Positions 1-8,879 of a DNA stretch of 64,000 nt are shown piece after piece. A program made the position numbers and the translations under genes. The stretch is from Nocardia xishanensis NBRC 101358 (GTDB taxonomy: Bacteria; Actinomycetota; Actinomycetes; Mycobacteriales; Mycobacteriaceae). The notes below the pieces were generated by a model. It was given only the letters and a program-made list of their open reading frames with translations, ran no database searches and was not told where the DNA came from. The stretch's first letter is position 1, and every line of letters starts with the position of its first letter. The stretch spans positions 1 to 64,000 of the forward strand of contig NZ_BDCF01000002.1 of assembly GCF_001613365.1 (NCBI RefSeq), in the 5' to 3' direction.

Positions 1-963
1 TTCCAACGCATTGAGGTACCCGGTCGACAAGGTCGCGATGGCCTTGGTGCCCACCATCATCCGGGCTTGTTCGATGACGTCGAACATCTGCGCGATGCCA
101 TTGTGCACGTCGCCGACCAGCCAGCCCTTCGCCGGTTTGCCGTGGCCGCCGAAGGTCAACTCGCAAGTGGCAGAGGCTTTCAGGCCCATCTTGTGCTCGA
201 GGTTGGTGACGAACACCCCGTTGCGTTCACCGGGTTCGCCTGTCCGGGAATCGAAGAGGTACTTCGGGACGATGAACAGGCTCAGCCCCTTGGTACCAGG
301 CTCGGCGCCCTCCGGGCGCGCCAGCACCTGGTGGAGGATGTTCTCGAACAGGTCGTCGGAGTCGGCGGAGGTGATGAAGCGCTTGACGCCCTCGATGTGC
401 CAGGAGCCGTCCTCCTGCTCGACCGCCTTGGTCCGGCCCGCGCCCACATCGGAACCGGCGTCCGGCTCCGTCAGTACCATGGTGGCGCCCCATCGCCGTT
501 GCACCGCCAGTGCGGCCCAATGGCGTTGTTCCTCGGTGCCGATGCCGTTGATGATGTCGGCCATACCAGGTCCGCCCGCGTACATGAACGCGGCAGGCTG
601 CGCTCCGAGGACGAATTCGCTGATAGCCCAATCCACCATCCGCGGTGCGGGTACACCGCCGATCACCTCGGCTTTGCCGATGCGCCACCACTCGCCGTCG
701 TACCAGGCGCGCACCGACCGTTTGAAAGCGTCGGGCAATCGCACCGAGCGCGTCTCCGGGTCGAAGACGGGCGGATTGCGATCGGACTCGGCGAAGGAAT
801 CGGCGACCGGCCCTTCGGCCAGCCGCGCGGCTTCGGCGAGCATCGTCCGCACGGTGTCGCCGTCCAGGTCGCCGAATGCTCCGGTCCGCAAGACCTCTTC
901 GAGGCCGAACACCTCGAAGAGGTTGAACTCCAGGTCCCTGACATTGCTCTTGTAGTGCCCCAT
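1..963 (-). CDS. Acyl-CoA dehydrogenase, N-terminal part (cut by window edge)
   Basis: The frame runs from ATG at 963-961 to the left edge without a stop, giving 321 residues of an FAD-dependent acyl-CoA dehydrogenase of the large (about 600 residue) actinobacterial type. It opens [19 protein letters not shown], typical of that subgroup, and carries the substrate/FAD-binding stretch [19 protein letters not shown] followed by [10 protein letters not shown]. The family oxidises acyl-CoA to enoyl-CoA in beta-oxidation. The C-terminal alpha-helical domain with the catalytic Glu lies outside the window. Upstream (963-1200) I see no partner gene. The family call is firm; substrate unknown. Confidence 0.9.
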   Translation of the reverse strand, partial: MGHYKSNVRDLEFNLFEVFGLEEVLRTGAFGDLDGDTVRTMLAEAARLAEGPVADSFAESDRNPPVFDPETRSVRLPDAFKRSVRAWYDGEWWRIGKAEVIGGVPAPRMVDWAISEFVLGAQPAAFMYAGGPGMADIINGIGTEEQRHWAALAVQRRWGATMVLTEPDAGSDVGAGRTKAVEQEDGSWHIEGVKRFITSADSDDLFENILHQVLARPEGAEPGTKGLSLFIVPKYLFDSRTGEPGERNGVFVTNLEHKMGLKASATCELTFGGHGKPAKGWLVGDVHNGIAQMFDVIEQARMMVGTKAIATLSTGYLNALE

Positions 964-1259
964 CGGCCTGTCCTTCCGACGCTTCTCGGTCTGGTTGCCG
1001 AGATCTGTCGGGCGCACATGATCACGCCCAGCCGAAATTCTGGCAGGCGGGAAGCCGGAAAGGCAGTCGTAAGTTACTGACCATTATGGAGTATCTTTCG
1101 CATCCGATCTGCGAACTAAAGAAGTACCTCCCAAGATTCGCGACCGACAGTTACCGATGGATTATCGCCGAGATCGTCGACGAGCGCCGACGGTCCGCAC
1201 CCTGGATGCGAACGTCAGCGACGATCGCCCATAGGGGTCAGATCCGAGCTCAGGTCCAC
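964..1259. other. Intergenic region upstream of the acyl-CoA dehydrogenase
   Basis: About 300 bases with no supported gene. It should hold the promoter of the acyl-CoA dehydrogenase; the stretch 1060-1150 is locally AT-richer than its surroundings, as expected for a promoter, but no convincing -35/-10 pair was fixed. Confidence 0.4.
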
Positions 1260-1505
1260 TCCCGACGCTGGCGCACGACGCCATCGAATTGCGCTGTGCC
1301 CGAGCTGACTTCGTTGACCATATCGTCGATGATCTCGACCGCCGGCCGCTCCGGTCCGGCCCGCAGCCGCCGGTACGCTCCGTCGGAGAGATCCCCGCCC
1401 ACCGACGAGCCGATGAGTCGCGCCCTGAGGTCGCGCCTGGCGTAAGCGATCTCGGCGGCTGTCCCGATGCCTGTCAGGCCGCCTCCGATGACGGTGACCT
1501 GGCCA
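1260..1505 (-). pseudogene. Remnant of a FAD/NAD(P)-dependent oxidoreductase
   Basis: Read on the minus strand from about 1505, the DNA encodes a dinucleotide-binding start (VTVIGGGLTGIGTAAEIAYA, with a GxGxxG-like glycine pattern) followed by about 60 residues (LRARLIGSSVGGDLSDGAYR...), after which similarity stops. There is no usable start and the rest of a roughly 400-residue enzyme is missing. It resembles NADH dehydrogenase-like flavoproteins, so I read it as a truncated gene. It abuts a sigma-factor remnant on the opposite strand. Confidence 0.55.
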
Positions 1506-1574
1506 CCGGCCGGGAGGCGTCAGTGCCGCCCCCGCTTGCCGTGCGCCTTCCCATGTGCCCACCGGGACCGTGCC

Positions 1575-1925
1575 CGGCATCGCCACGACCGTGCCGCCCA
1601 CCGCGCCCGACGTCGCCGAGGACGTCGAGCTGGCAGACGACGTGTCGATGGCGATGCTGCTGGTGCGCGAGACGCTCACACCGACCGACCGGGCGGTGGT
1701 TCGTGCTGCGGGAAGTGTTCGACATGGGCTACGACGAGATCGCTCGAGCGTCGACAAGAGCGCCGCCGCGGTCCGCCAGATCGCCCACCGCGCCCGCACG
1801 CACGTCGCCGCGCGCCGGCCGCGCGGAGCCGTATCTCCCGTCGAGACCCGAGAAGCGCTCGGTGCGTTCCAACGAGCGGTCGAGACCGGCGATCTGCACT
1901 GCCTGCTCGACACCCTCGCGCCGGA
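1575..1925 (+). pseudogene. Remnant of an ECF41 / SigJ-type sigma factor
   Basis: The plus strand encodes DVSMAMLLVRETLTPTDRAV, then after a frameshift FVLREVFDMGYDEIA, then after another VDKSAAAVRQIAHRARTHVA and ALGAFQRAVETGDLHCLLD. Laid end to end this is the sigma-4 helix-turn-helix and the start of the SnoaL-like C-terminal domain of ECF41 (SigJ-like) sigma factors. The N-terminal sigma-2 region is absent and the frame changes at about 1695 and 1750, so the gene is dead. Confidence 0.7.
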
Positions 1926-1929
1926 TGTC

Positions 1930-2135
1930 GGTCTTGGGCGCGGGTGTGACGTTCGATCCGCGGACCGGCGTTTTCGTGGCGAACAGTGGCGACGGCACGA
2001 TCACCGTTATCGACCGCGACCACACGGTGAAAGCCACGATCGAACTCGATACGAGCGCCGGTGGCCCGCCGCAACCGGCCCACGACCGTTCGGTGTGGCC
2101 GCCGACCCCATGGACCGGATCTGGGCACACGCTCG
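1930..2135 (+). pseudogene. Remnant of a YVTN-type beta-propeller protein
   Basis: The reading frame gives GVTFDPRTGVFVANSGDGTI followed by TVIDRDHTVKATIELDTSA, one blade of a YVTN/YncE-like beta-propeller. After a frame change at about 2085 comes PFGVAADPMDRIWA, which looks like the beginning of the next blade. No start, no signal peptide and no further blades remain. It joins directly to the sigma-factor remnant, so at least three unrelated fragments lie within 900 bases. Confidence 0.55.
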
Positions 2136-2415
2136 TCGAAGCCCTTCAGCCACAACCATATAGAAAACAACTCGCAATCCGCCTCGAATTCACCCGACCT
2201 GGGTTTTCGCCCGGGCGAGCGTCGCTGTCTGGAGATCCGCGATTCGAGTAGTCCATTACTCACGCCTGGCCTGCCTCGCGAACCTATTTTCTCCCTTACC
2301 GGCGATCCGACCGCAAGAGGCCCTGACAAGGAGCGTTCACGCCGTGGTGCTCGGACACATGCTGTTCGGCTTCGTGGGCCACTGCCGAGCAACCACCTCG
2401 AAGGGATGACGAACC
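2136..2415. other. Region ahead of the 2416 gene, no gene seen
   Basis: No supported coding sequence. It ends with the AAGGGA ribosome binding site at 2401-2406 that serves the GTG at 2416. The AT-rich patch near 2155-2185 may hold a promoter; not resolved. Confidence 0.35.
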
Positions 2416-3252
2416 GTGGGACTCAAAAGCATGCTGCTGACCTCGCCTGCCGCCGACCAACAGCTGGAGAGCTGCCTGATTTCCGATCCAGCGCATATCG
2501 GGGAAGGGATCAACGGCATCGGCGAACACGTGCGGCGAATTCAGATCGCGCTCAACGAGGTCGACGACGCCGAACTGGAAGTCGACGGCAAATTCGGGAG
2601 CGCCACCGGCGATGCGGTCGAGGACTACAAGAACGCGCGCCGCATCCTTGCCCCCGGACAGACCACGGCCGACCGTGTCGTCGGCAAGCGCACGATCAAG
2701 ACTCTCGACGACGAGGTTTTCGAATTCGAGAACACCGGGCCACCGGAGAGCGGCCTCGTCTCGCCGAGCGAGGCGGGCCTTCCGCACAATCACGCCGGTT
2801 GTCCGACCCGTCCGCGAGTGGCCAATCCGGGGCCGGACGGCCGCGCCCAGCATCGAGGCACACCGATCAATCCCATCGGGAACGCGATGAGACTCAACAT
2901 CTATGGCGAAGGTGAGACCGACTACGTCGGCTTCACCGACTTCGCGACCGAAACTCAGCACGCCAAGGGCAGGCCGATGACTTCGACCTTGGTCGATGGA
3001 TGCGCCAGCGATATCTGTGTGCGCAGTTCACCGCTCAGCGCGGTGACTCTCCGCGAAATCCGGCGGCTGGCTCAGTCTGCGCTGGTCGGCGGGTGCCGGT
3101 TCACCTATGCGTCGAACCAAGAGCTGTTCCGGACCCCGCGTGCCGATATCCTCAGCCTCGGGACCGTGATTCAGCAGCACCGCATCGCCGACCCAAGCCA
3201 ACCGAACAACCCCCATGAGGACTTCGAGGTGTGGGTTGTCGACATGTTCTGA
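2416..3252 (+). CDS. Putative peptidoglycan-binding-domain protein of unknown function
   Basis: 278 residues from GTG at 2416, chosen for the AAGGGA nine bases upstream. Residues about 30-100 resemble a PG_binding_1-like three-helix module: a helix with VRRIQIALNEV, a LEVDGKFGSATGDAVEDYKN loop typical of these domains, and a conserved K-R-T-I. The remaining 170 residues contain NLNIYGEG-like and VWVVDMF stretches I do not recognise. There is no signal peptide, which is odd for a wall-binding domain and suggests phage/contractile-tail-type or cytoplasmic use, or a non-classical route. Neighbours give no functional clue. The domain call is by eye only. Confidence 0.6.
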   Translation: MGLKSMLLTSPAADQQLESCLISDPAHIGEGINGIGEHVRRIQIALNEVDDAELEVDGKFGSATGDAVEDYKNARRILAPGQTTADRVVGKRTIKTLDDEVFEFENTGPPESGLVSPSEAGLPHNHAGCPTRPRVANPGPDGRAQHRGTPINPIGNAMRLNIYGEGETDYVGFTDFATETQHAKGRPMTSTLVDGCASDICVRSSPLSAVTLREIRRLAQSALVGGCRFTYASNQELFRTPRADILSLGTVIQQHRIADPSQPNNPHEDFEVWVVDMF

Positions 3253-3376
3253 CCGACAGCGCATCAGTACGTGCAGCCAGGATCGCCCGACGTAGCGCCG
3301 GACGACTACGGCAGCATCGTCGAGGCGGGCGGCCGTGCCCTTTCGGCATGACCGCCCGCCTCGAACCGTCGATACG

Positions 3377-4648
3377 TCAGCAGTTGCTGGGCGCGGGCTC
3401 GCCGTGAACCCGGGCGATGAGCCAGGGCAACACCTCGGGTGCGCCGATCAACGCGGCGGATAGGTGTTCGGGCGCGGACACCCGCAGCGTCTGCAACGGC
3501 ACCCCGGACCCGCACCAGCGGTTGTCGGTGTTGACGATGGCGTCGACCGGAATCAGCGGGTCGGTCGGCGAATGCCATTCGAACATCGGTATCTGCGGCA
3601 CCCCGGGGTAGAGCTCCAGGCTGTTCTGCTCCACCACCGCCCGCGCCTCCGGGCTGTCGAACACCGAGGTGTTGGCGACGTAATCGCCGACACCGGTGTT
3701 GGCGCCGATCGCGAGAAGTTCGTTGGTGCAGCTGTTGGCCAAGGCGTCGCGCACCGCGAGACCGCGCGGATTGAGGTACGAGGTGAGCGCCACCTGGTCC
3801 GGATACTCCCGTTCCAGGCCCATCGCCACCGCCATCACCAGTCCGAAGGCCGGATGCGAACCGTCGCGCACCGCCTCCGCCATGGTCACCAGGTTCATCG
3901 GGACGCCGCCGATGGCCGCGCCCGCGAGTGCCAGTTCGGGTGCGTACGACGGTTGCAGCGCCGCCGCCCATGAGGTGGCGATGCCTCCGCCGGAGTAACC
4001 GGCCATCACCACCGGACTGGCCTGCAGGGCGAGCTCCGGTAGTCGTTTGGCCGCACGGATGCCGTCCAAGGTGATTTGACCACCCAGCCGGGCGGCTCCG
4101 AGGGCGAACTGCGGCCCGAGGTGATCCGGCAGCGCGATACTCCAGCCCTGCTGCAGAAACACGTTCAGGACCGGCGCCGTGGTCATCAGATTCGGATCGC
4201 CGGAGTAGAGCTTGCGCGATACGGCACATTCGGTGCCGAGCGAATTGATGAAATGCTGATACGACAGCAGCGGCGCGTCGGGCCGGTTGATCAGCGGCGT
4301 GAGGATCGTGGTGGTGGCCGCGATCGGCGTCCCGTGCGAGTCGCTGGATCGGAATTCGACCAGCCGCACGGTGGCGCCGGGAAAGAGCAGCAGCGGCGGC
4401 AATTCCCGAACGTCGAGCACGTCACCGGGCCGGTGCGCTGCCAGATCCGGCGGGGCGGCGTAGAACGGGTCGGGATCGGGCCGCGGATACAACGGTTCCG
4501 CGGTTGCTGTCGCGACGAGCAGCAGCCCGAGTGCTAAACCTCCGAGTGCACCGAGGATGTCGGTCACGCGGTTGCGCTTGGCGCCGGGAAAACGAAGAAA
4601 CGGACGAGTCACGAGCTTTGACCTCCACGGATTGTGCGCGGAATTCAT
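3377..4648 (-). CDS. Secretory lipase (LIP family)
   Basis: 423 residues. An extended N-terminus with a hydrophobic segment (GALGGLALGLLLVATATA, residues about 32-50) ending before AEPLYP is a likely signal peptide, so the enzyme acts outside the membrane. The core carries GYSGGG with the predicted nucleophile Ser219, preceded by DGIRAAKRLPEL, and a late DPLIPVDAIVNTDN region that should hold the acid. This pattern matches the secretory lipase family (PF03583; fungal LIP and actinobacterial homologues), which hydrolyses acylglycerol esters. ATG at 4648; a downstream start closer to the hydrophobic segment is possible. Monocistronic. Confidence 0.85.
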   Translation of the reverse strand: MNSAHNPWRSKLVTRPFLRFPGAKRNRVTDILGALGGLALGLLLVATATAEPLYPRPDPDPFYAAPPDLAAHRPGDVLDVRELPPLLLFPGATVRLVEFRSSDSHGTPIAATTTILTPLINRPDAPLLSYQHFINSLGTECAVSRKLYSGDPNLMTTAPVLNVFLQQGWSIALPDHLGPQFALGAARLGGQITLDGIRAAKRLPELALQASPVVMAGYSGGGIATSWAAALQPSYAPELALAGAAIGGVPMNLVTMAEAVRDGSHPAFGLVMAVAMGLEREYPDQVALTSYLNPRGLAVRDALANSCTNELLAIGANTGVGDYVANTSVFDSPEARAVVEQNSLELYPGVPQIPMFEWHSPTDPLIPVDAIVNTDNRWCGSGVPLQTLRVSAPEHLSAALIGAPEVLPWLIARVHGEPAPSNC

Positions 4649-5132
4649 CGACCAGCCAGCTTGATTTCGAGTGTCTTTGTCAGCAAACGCTCAGCGACAC
4701 GTCAAAGAGTAAGCCGAAGACGCGTCGCGCACGTGCCGAATCGCGTCTGAAGGCGACGATCCGAGCTAGAACGATCCGCCCAAAGCGACCATGATTAGGC
4801 TATCTAGCAGCGGTTTTGTTCGACATGGCGGCTCTCTGGATGCCGGCGTGCGCGGCGGCCGCCGATCATGATCCGTCCTGCCTCGACTGCGGTTAACCGT
4901 GCCTCACGCTAGGAGGGCGATTGTGGAGCTATCTCATCTCGCGCCCGACGGCATGCTCGGTTAATCGGATATACCTCGGTGCTGGTCGCGACGATCCGCG
5001 CCGAGACACGCCGATCGGCTTCCAGAACTCGAGTAGGCGACTACCCGTTCGAGAGGCCGGCGTCGGTGCAAAACTCGCTGATGGCACGACCCGTGCCGTC
5101 CATTCGGACACAGCCATCCATTACTCGAAGCG
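4649..5132. other. Intergenic region with a strong SD and a 13-codon frame
   Basis: 484 bases between the lipase and the 5133 gene. The only structured item is AGGAGGGCGATT followed by GTG at 4923, opening a 13-codon frame that reads MELSHLAPDGMLG and stops at TAA (4962-4964). It could be a leader peptide or the start of a lost gene. No other coding signal. Confidence 0.35.
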
Positions 5133-5591
5133 GTGAATGTTATGTCGGTTGAATTCGATTCGGGATCGTTTACTACCAACGGCCTCATGCCGAGCAAGGT
5201 GACCGAGTTCGTCCTCGACAGGACCGTCGACATCGTGCTCGGACTTCAAGTCGACCAGAACGACGACGGGTTCTTTCTCGCGCTCATGCTCCGCACGCCG
5301 GGCGGAATACCGGAAGGCGTGAAGACTTCGGCGGCCTCGTTCGCGGTGGGTACCTCGCTGGAGATCCGGTTCGATGCGGTTCCAGCAGGCATCTATTCCA
5401 TAGTGCTGCAACCTCTCGGCGGCGTCGTCGCCGGGACCTATCGGGCGCGCTGGGAGAACATCCTCGGCGGCGCGCTCGAAGCGGACGGTTTTCCGGTGAG
5501 TCTTCCCGCCGAGTCGAACTTCGAGGAATTCGAACCGATCTCCCAGGCTCCCGACGCGCAGGCGGTGCCGCTGGTGCCGGTTGGACCATAG
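5133..5591 (+). CDS. Hypothetical protein
   Basis: 152 residues from GTG 5133; ATG 5142 (MSVEFDSGS...) is an equally good start, and neither has a strong ribosome binding site. The composition (alternating hydrophobic strands, VLGLQVDQNDDGFFLALMLR, IYSIVLQPLGGVVAGTY) suggests an all-beta soluble domain; no signal peptide or membrane segment. The tail is acidic and proline-rich (NFEEFEPISQAPDAQAVPLV). I do not recognise the family. It converges on choD with only 12 bases between. Confidence 0.6.
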   Translation: MNVMSVEFDSGSFTTNGLMPSKVTEFVLDRTVDIVLGLQVDQNDDGFFLALMLRTPGGIPEGVKTSAASFAVGTSLEIRFDAVPAGIYSIVLQPLGGVVAGTYRARWENILGGALEADGFPVSLPAESNFEEFEPISQAPDAQAVPLVPVGP

Positions 5592-5603
5592 GCCGGCTAC
5601 GGC

Positions 5604-7337
5604 TCAGCCCGCGGCCGGTGTCTCCTCGTCGGCGCGGCGCACCGGCGTGATCGGCAACACGAGCGCGGCGGGCGCACCGGCCGGAACCACGGGCTTGGCA
5701 GGGGCGACCGGCGAAATGCGCTGATACCCGTCACTCTGCGACGGCCTGGTGTCCACTTCGCCCTTGTTCGGCCAGAAGGCCGCCGCGCGCTCGGCCTGCG
5801 CCGTGATCGTCAGCGACGGGTTCACGCCGAGATTCGCCGAGACCGCGGCGCCGTCTACCACGCTCAGCGTCGGGTAGCCGAAGACGCGGTGGTAGCCGTC
5901 GATGACGCCGTGCGCCGGGTCCGCGCCGATGGTGGCCCCGCCGAGGAAGTGCGCGGTGAGCGGAACGTTGAAGATCTCGCCCCAGCTGCCGCCCGCGATG
6001 CCGCCGATCTCGTCGGCCACCTTGCGAGTCACCTCGTTGCCGACCGGGATCCACGTCGGATTCGGTTCGCCGTGGCCCTGTTTCGAGGTGAGCTTGCGCC
6101 CGAACAGGCCGCGCTTGGTGTAGGTGGTGATCGAGTTGTCCAAGTGCTGCATCACCAGCGAGATGATGGTGCGCTCGCTCCAGTCTTTGGTGCTCAGGAA
6201 CTGCAACAGCTGCATCGGGTGGCGCAGCACCAGCAGCACGAACCGCAGCCAGCGCGGGATGCGGCCGCCGCCGTCCACCATCAGCGTCTGCAACAGGCCC
6301 ATCGAGTTGGAACCCTTGCCGTAGCGAACGGGTTCGATGTGCGTGTCCGGTGTCGGATGGATCGAGGACGTGATCGCCACGCCCTTGGTGAAGTCGACGC
6401 CAGGGGTGACCTTCCTGGTCGCCGCGCCGACGATCGACTCGGAATTGGTGCGGGTCAGCACGCCGAGGCGGTCGGAGAGGCCGGGCAGCACGCCCTTGTC
6501 GCGCATGTCGAACAGCAGCTTCTGGGTGCCGCGGGTGCCCGCGGCGAGCACCACGTGCGCGGCGGTGTAGGTCTTGGGCTGCTTGCGGACCAGCGCGCCG
6601 GTGCGCTTGGTCTCGACGTCCCAGGTGCCGTCGGGCAGCGGCCGCAGCGCGGTGACCGTGGTCATCGGGACAACCTCGGCGCCTGCCTGCTCGGCGAGGT
6701 AGAGATAGTTCTTCACGAGGGTGTTCTTGGCGCCGAACTTGCAGCCGACCATGCAGTCGCCGCATTCCACGCAGCCGGTGCGCTCGGGGCCGACGCCGCC
6801 GAAGTAGGGGTCGGCCACCGTCTTGCCCGGCTCGCCGAAGAACACGCCGACCGGGGTCTGCACGAAGGTGTCGCCGACGCCCATGTCCTCGGCGACCTTC
6901 TTGAAGATCTCGTCCGCGGGCGTCATGTGCGGGTTGCGCACCACGCCGAGCATCTTCTGGGCCTGCTCGTAGTAGGGCGTCAGCTCCGCGCGCCAGTCCG
7001 TCATGTCGCGCCACTGCGGGTCCTGGAAGAACGGCTCCGGCGGCACGTAGAGGGTGTTGGCGTAGTTCAGCGAACCTCCGCCGACACCGGCGCCGCCGAG
7101 AATCAGTACGTCGCGCAGCAAGTGGATGCGCTGGATGCCGTAGCAGCCGAGCGCGGGCGCCCAGAGGAACTTGCGCAGATCCCAGCTGGTCTTGGGCAGC
7201 TCGTCGTCGGCGAAGCGCTGACCCGCCTCGAGCACGCCGACCTTGTAGCCCTTCTCGATCAGGCGCAGCGCGGTGACGCTCCCGCCGAAACCGGAACCGA
7301 CGATGAGCACATCGAAGTCGGTTGCTCGCTGGGACAT
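5604..7337 (-). CDS. choD: Cholesterol oxidase, GMC oxidoreductase family
   Basis: 577 residues from ATG 7337, set by GAGGAG upstream on the minus strand. The protein follows mycobacterial ChoD closely: FAD-binding VLIVGSGFGGSVTALRL at the N-terminus, GGAGVGGGSLNYANTLYVPP, the Cys-rich CVECGDCMVGCKFGAKNTL, NSESIVGAAT, and a C-terminal GMC end with THAHFLGGA-like and VVDGAAVSANLGVNPSLTI. The family oxidises 3-beta-hydroxysterols using FAD. No signal peptide is evident. It is divergent from a MerR gene; the shared 87-base gap holds a good promoter with a dyad in its spacer, so MerR control is likely. Real substrate may be another sterol or lipid alcohol. Confidence 0.88.
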   Translation of the reverse strand: MSQRATDFDVLIVGSGFGGSVTALRLIEKGYKVGVLEAGQRFADDELPKTSWDLRKFLWAPALGCYGIQRIHLLRDVLILGGAGVGGGSLNYANTLYVPPEPFFQDPQWRDMTDWRAELTPYYEQAQKMLGVVRNPHMTPADEIFKKVAEDMGVGDTFVQTPVGVFFGEPGKTVADPYFGGVGPERTGCVECGDCMVGCKFGAKNTLVKNYLYLAEQAGAEVVPMTTVTALRPLPDGTWDVETKRTGALVRKQPKTYTAAHVVLAAGTRGTQKLLFDMRDKGVLPGLSDRLGVLTRTNSESIVGAATRKVTPGVDFTKGVAITSSIHPTPDTHIEPVRYGKGSNSMGLLQTLMVDGGGRIPRWLRFVLLVLRHPMQLLQFLSTKDWSERTIISLVMQHLDNSITTYTKRGLFGRKLTSKQGHGEPNPTWIPVGNEVTRKVADEIGGIAGGSWGEIFNVPLTAHFLGGATIGADPAHGVIDGYHRVFGYPTLSVVDGAAVSANLGVNPSLTITAQAERAAAFWPNKGEVDTRPSQSDGYQRISPVAPAKPVVPAGAPAALVLPITPVRRADEETPAAG

Positions 7338-7374
7338 GCGGGAACTCCTCGGACGGTCGACAGTGACCCGCGTT

Positions 7375-7403
7375 ACGCTAATGCGGACAGTAGGAGCTGT
7401 CAA
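7375..7403 (-). promoter_or_regulatory. choD promoter with dyad in the spacer
   Basis: On the minus strand TTGACA (7403-7398) and TAGCGT (7380-7375) are separated by 17 bases. The dyad GACAG-TAGGAG-CTGTC (7386-7401) overlaps the -35 and fills the spacer, the position used by MerR-family regulators. The adjacent divergent gene encodes one. Confidence 0.65.
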
Positions 7404-7424
7404 CGAAGGATCGGCCGGGTCTCT

Positions 7425-8120
7425 ATGCTGATTCGCGTGTCCCGATACAGCCGAGTCCAGCTGGCCGACCTCAGCGGTGTACCGGCGCGCACCATCCGCT
7501 ACTACCACTCGCTCGGTGTGCTGCCGAAACCCGGCCGCGCGGGCAAGGAGGCGGTGTACACCGACGAGCATCTGGATCGGTTGCGCGACATCTCCGGTAT
7601 GCAGGCGCGTGGATTGCGCCTGGAAGCGATCCGCGAGGTGTTCGACGCCGAAGCGCAGCGCGGCGCGAACGCCGACTGGCGGTCGGTGCTCGATCCGCGG
7701 TACGCGGGCGCGGCGGACCAGTCGGTCGTGATCGATGACGACGAACTGTCGTCGCTGCTCGGCGATCGCCGAGCCGACGTCCTCGACGAGCTCATCGCCG
7801 CGCAGTACGTCGAACGGTACGAGGAAGGCTGGCGCATCCCCGACCAGCCGATGCTCAAGGGCGCGCTGATCCTCTACGACGTCGGCACCGACATCACGCT
7901 CGCGGGCGCGCTGCGCAAACTCATCCGCGCCAGGATCGCCGAGCTGGCCGACGAGATGGTGCGCACCTTCCGCGACGCGGCCGCGACGAGCTACGGCGGC
8001 GAGGGCATCGGCACCGACCTGAGCCGTTTCCGTGAGCGCTTCCGCGCGGCCGCCTGGGAGGTCGGCGGCGCGACCCTGGCCGACGAAATCGAGCGCGCGG
8101 TCCGCGAACTGGACGGCTGA
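7425..8120 (+). CDS. MerR-family transcriptional regulator
   Basis: 231 residues. The N-terminus is a MerR winged helix: VQLADLSGVPARTIRYYHSLG then RAGKEAVYTDEHLDRL, residues about 8-55. The C-terminal part (about 90-231) contains a long helical segment and no Cys-metal-binding motif, so a metal sensor is unlikely. ATG 7425 is taken; GTG 7437 (MSRYSRVQ) is an alternative. It is divergent from choD and probably regulates it and itself. The AAGGA at 7406-7410 is 14 bases from the ATG, rather far, which leaves the start a little uncertain. Confidence 0.85.
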   Translation: MLIRVSRYSRVQLADLSGVPARTIRYYHSLGVLPKPGRAGKEAVYTDEHLDRLRDISGMQARGLRLEAIREVFDAEAQRGANADWRSVLDPRYAGAADQSVVIDDDELSSLLGDRRADVLDELIAAQYVERYEEGWRIPDQPMLKGALILYDVGTDITLAGALRKLIRARIAELADEMVRTFRDAAATSYGGEGIGTDLSRFRERFRAAAWEVGGATLADEIERAVRELDG

Positions 8121-8157
8121 CGAAACCGCGAGCAGTGTTCACCCTAAGGTGACTGCC

Positions 8158-8853
8158 ATGAGCACGCCGCGCGCCAGGGCGAGAGCCCAGACAATGGAGG
8201 ACATCAAGCGGATCGGCCGCGAACACCTCGCGACGCACGGCGCCGCGGCGCTCTCGCTGCGCGCGGTGGCCCGCGATCTCGGCGTGGTGTCCTCGGCGGT
8301 GTACCGGTACGTGCGCAGCCGCGACGAGCTGCTGACCCTGCTCGTGGTGGACGGTTACAACGCGCTCGGCGACGCGGTGGACGAGGCCCTGGTCGGCGCG
8401 CCCGACGATCCGGCCGAACGTCTGCGCGTCGCGGGCCGCGCGGTGCGCGCCTGGGCGCTGGCCGAACCCGCTTGGTACGGACTGCTTTTCGGCTCGCCGG
8501 TGCCCGGCTATGAAGCGCCCGCCGAGCAGACCGTCGACCCGGGCGTGCGGGTGATCGCCGCCCTGTTGCGGGTCTTCGCCGACGCGTACGCGGCGGGCCG
8601 CTTGGCTGGTCCCGCCCGGCCGGTGCGGGTCTCCACCGCGCTGGCGGGCAGTTTCGCGAACGTCCGCGACGAATTCGGCCTCGACGTGCCGGATTGGTTG
8701 GTGTCGCGCGGCGTCTCGGTCTGGAGTGCGCTCTTCGGCGCGGTGAGCTTCGACGTGTTCGACATGTACGGGCGCGACACCTTCGCCGACCGCACCGAAC
8801 TGTTCGAGCTGATGCTGGACAACCTGCTGGATCTGCTGGGTTTCCGGGACTGA
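8158..8853 (+). CDS. TetR-family regulator, WHG-domain type
   Basis: 231 residues. Helix-turn-helix at residues about 25-65 (LSLRAVARDLGVVSSAVYRY then VRSRDELL). The C-terminal ligand domain has the LAEPAWYGLLFGSPVPGY stretch typical of the WHG (TetR_C_33) group. The TAAGGT at 8145-8150 is a TANNNT -10 ending seven bases before the ATG, so the transcript is probably leaderless. It is 37 bases after the MerR gene and 123 bases before the AurF-like gene, whose promoter carries a strong dyad; this protein is the nearest candidate to bind it. Confidence 0.87.
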   Translation: MSTPRARARAQTMEDIKRIGREHLATHGAAALSLRAVARDLGVVSSAVYRYVRSRDELLTLLVVDGYNALGDAVDEALVGAPDDPAERLRVAGRAVRAWALAEPAWYGLLFGSPVPGYEAPAEQTVDPGVRVIAALLRVFADAYAAGRLAGPARPVRVSTALAGSFANVRDEFGLDVPDWLVSRGVSVWSALFGAVSFDVFDMYGRDTFADRTELFELMLDNLLDLLGFRD

Positions 8854-8879
8854 ACCCCGGACGAACCTCCCCCGCCCCA

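Noticed and set aside
3296..3370. Terminator between the 2416 gene and the lipase
   Set aside because: Partial GGGCGG/CCGCCC repeats exist (GGGCGGCCGTGCC and GACCGCCC) but with poor symmetry; not supported strongly enough to list.
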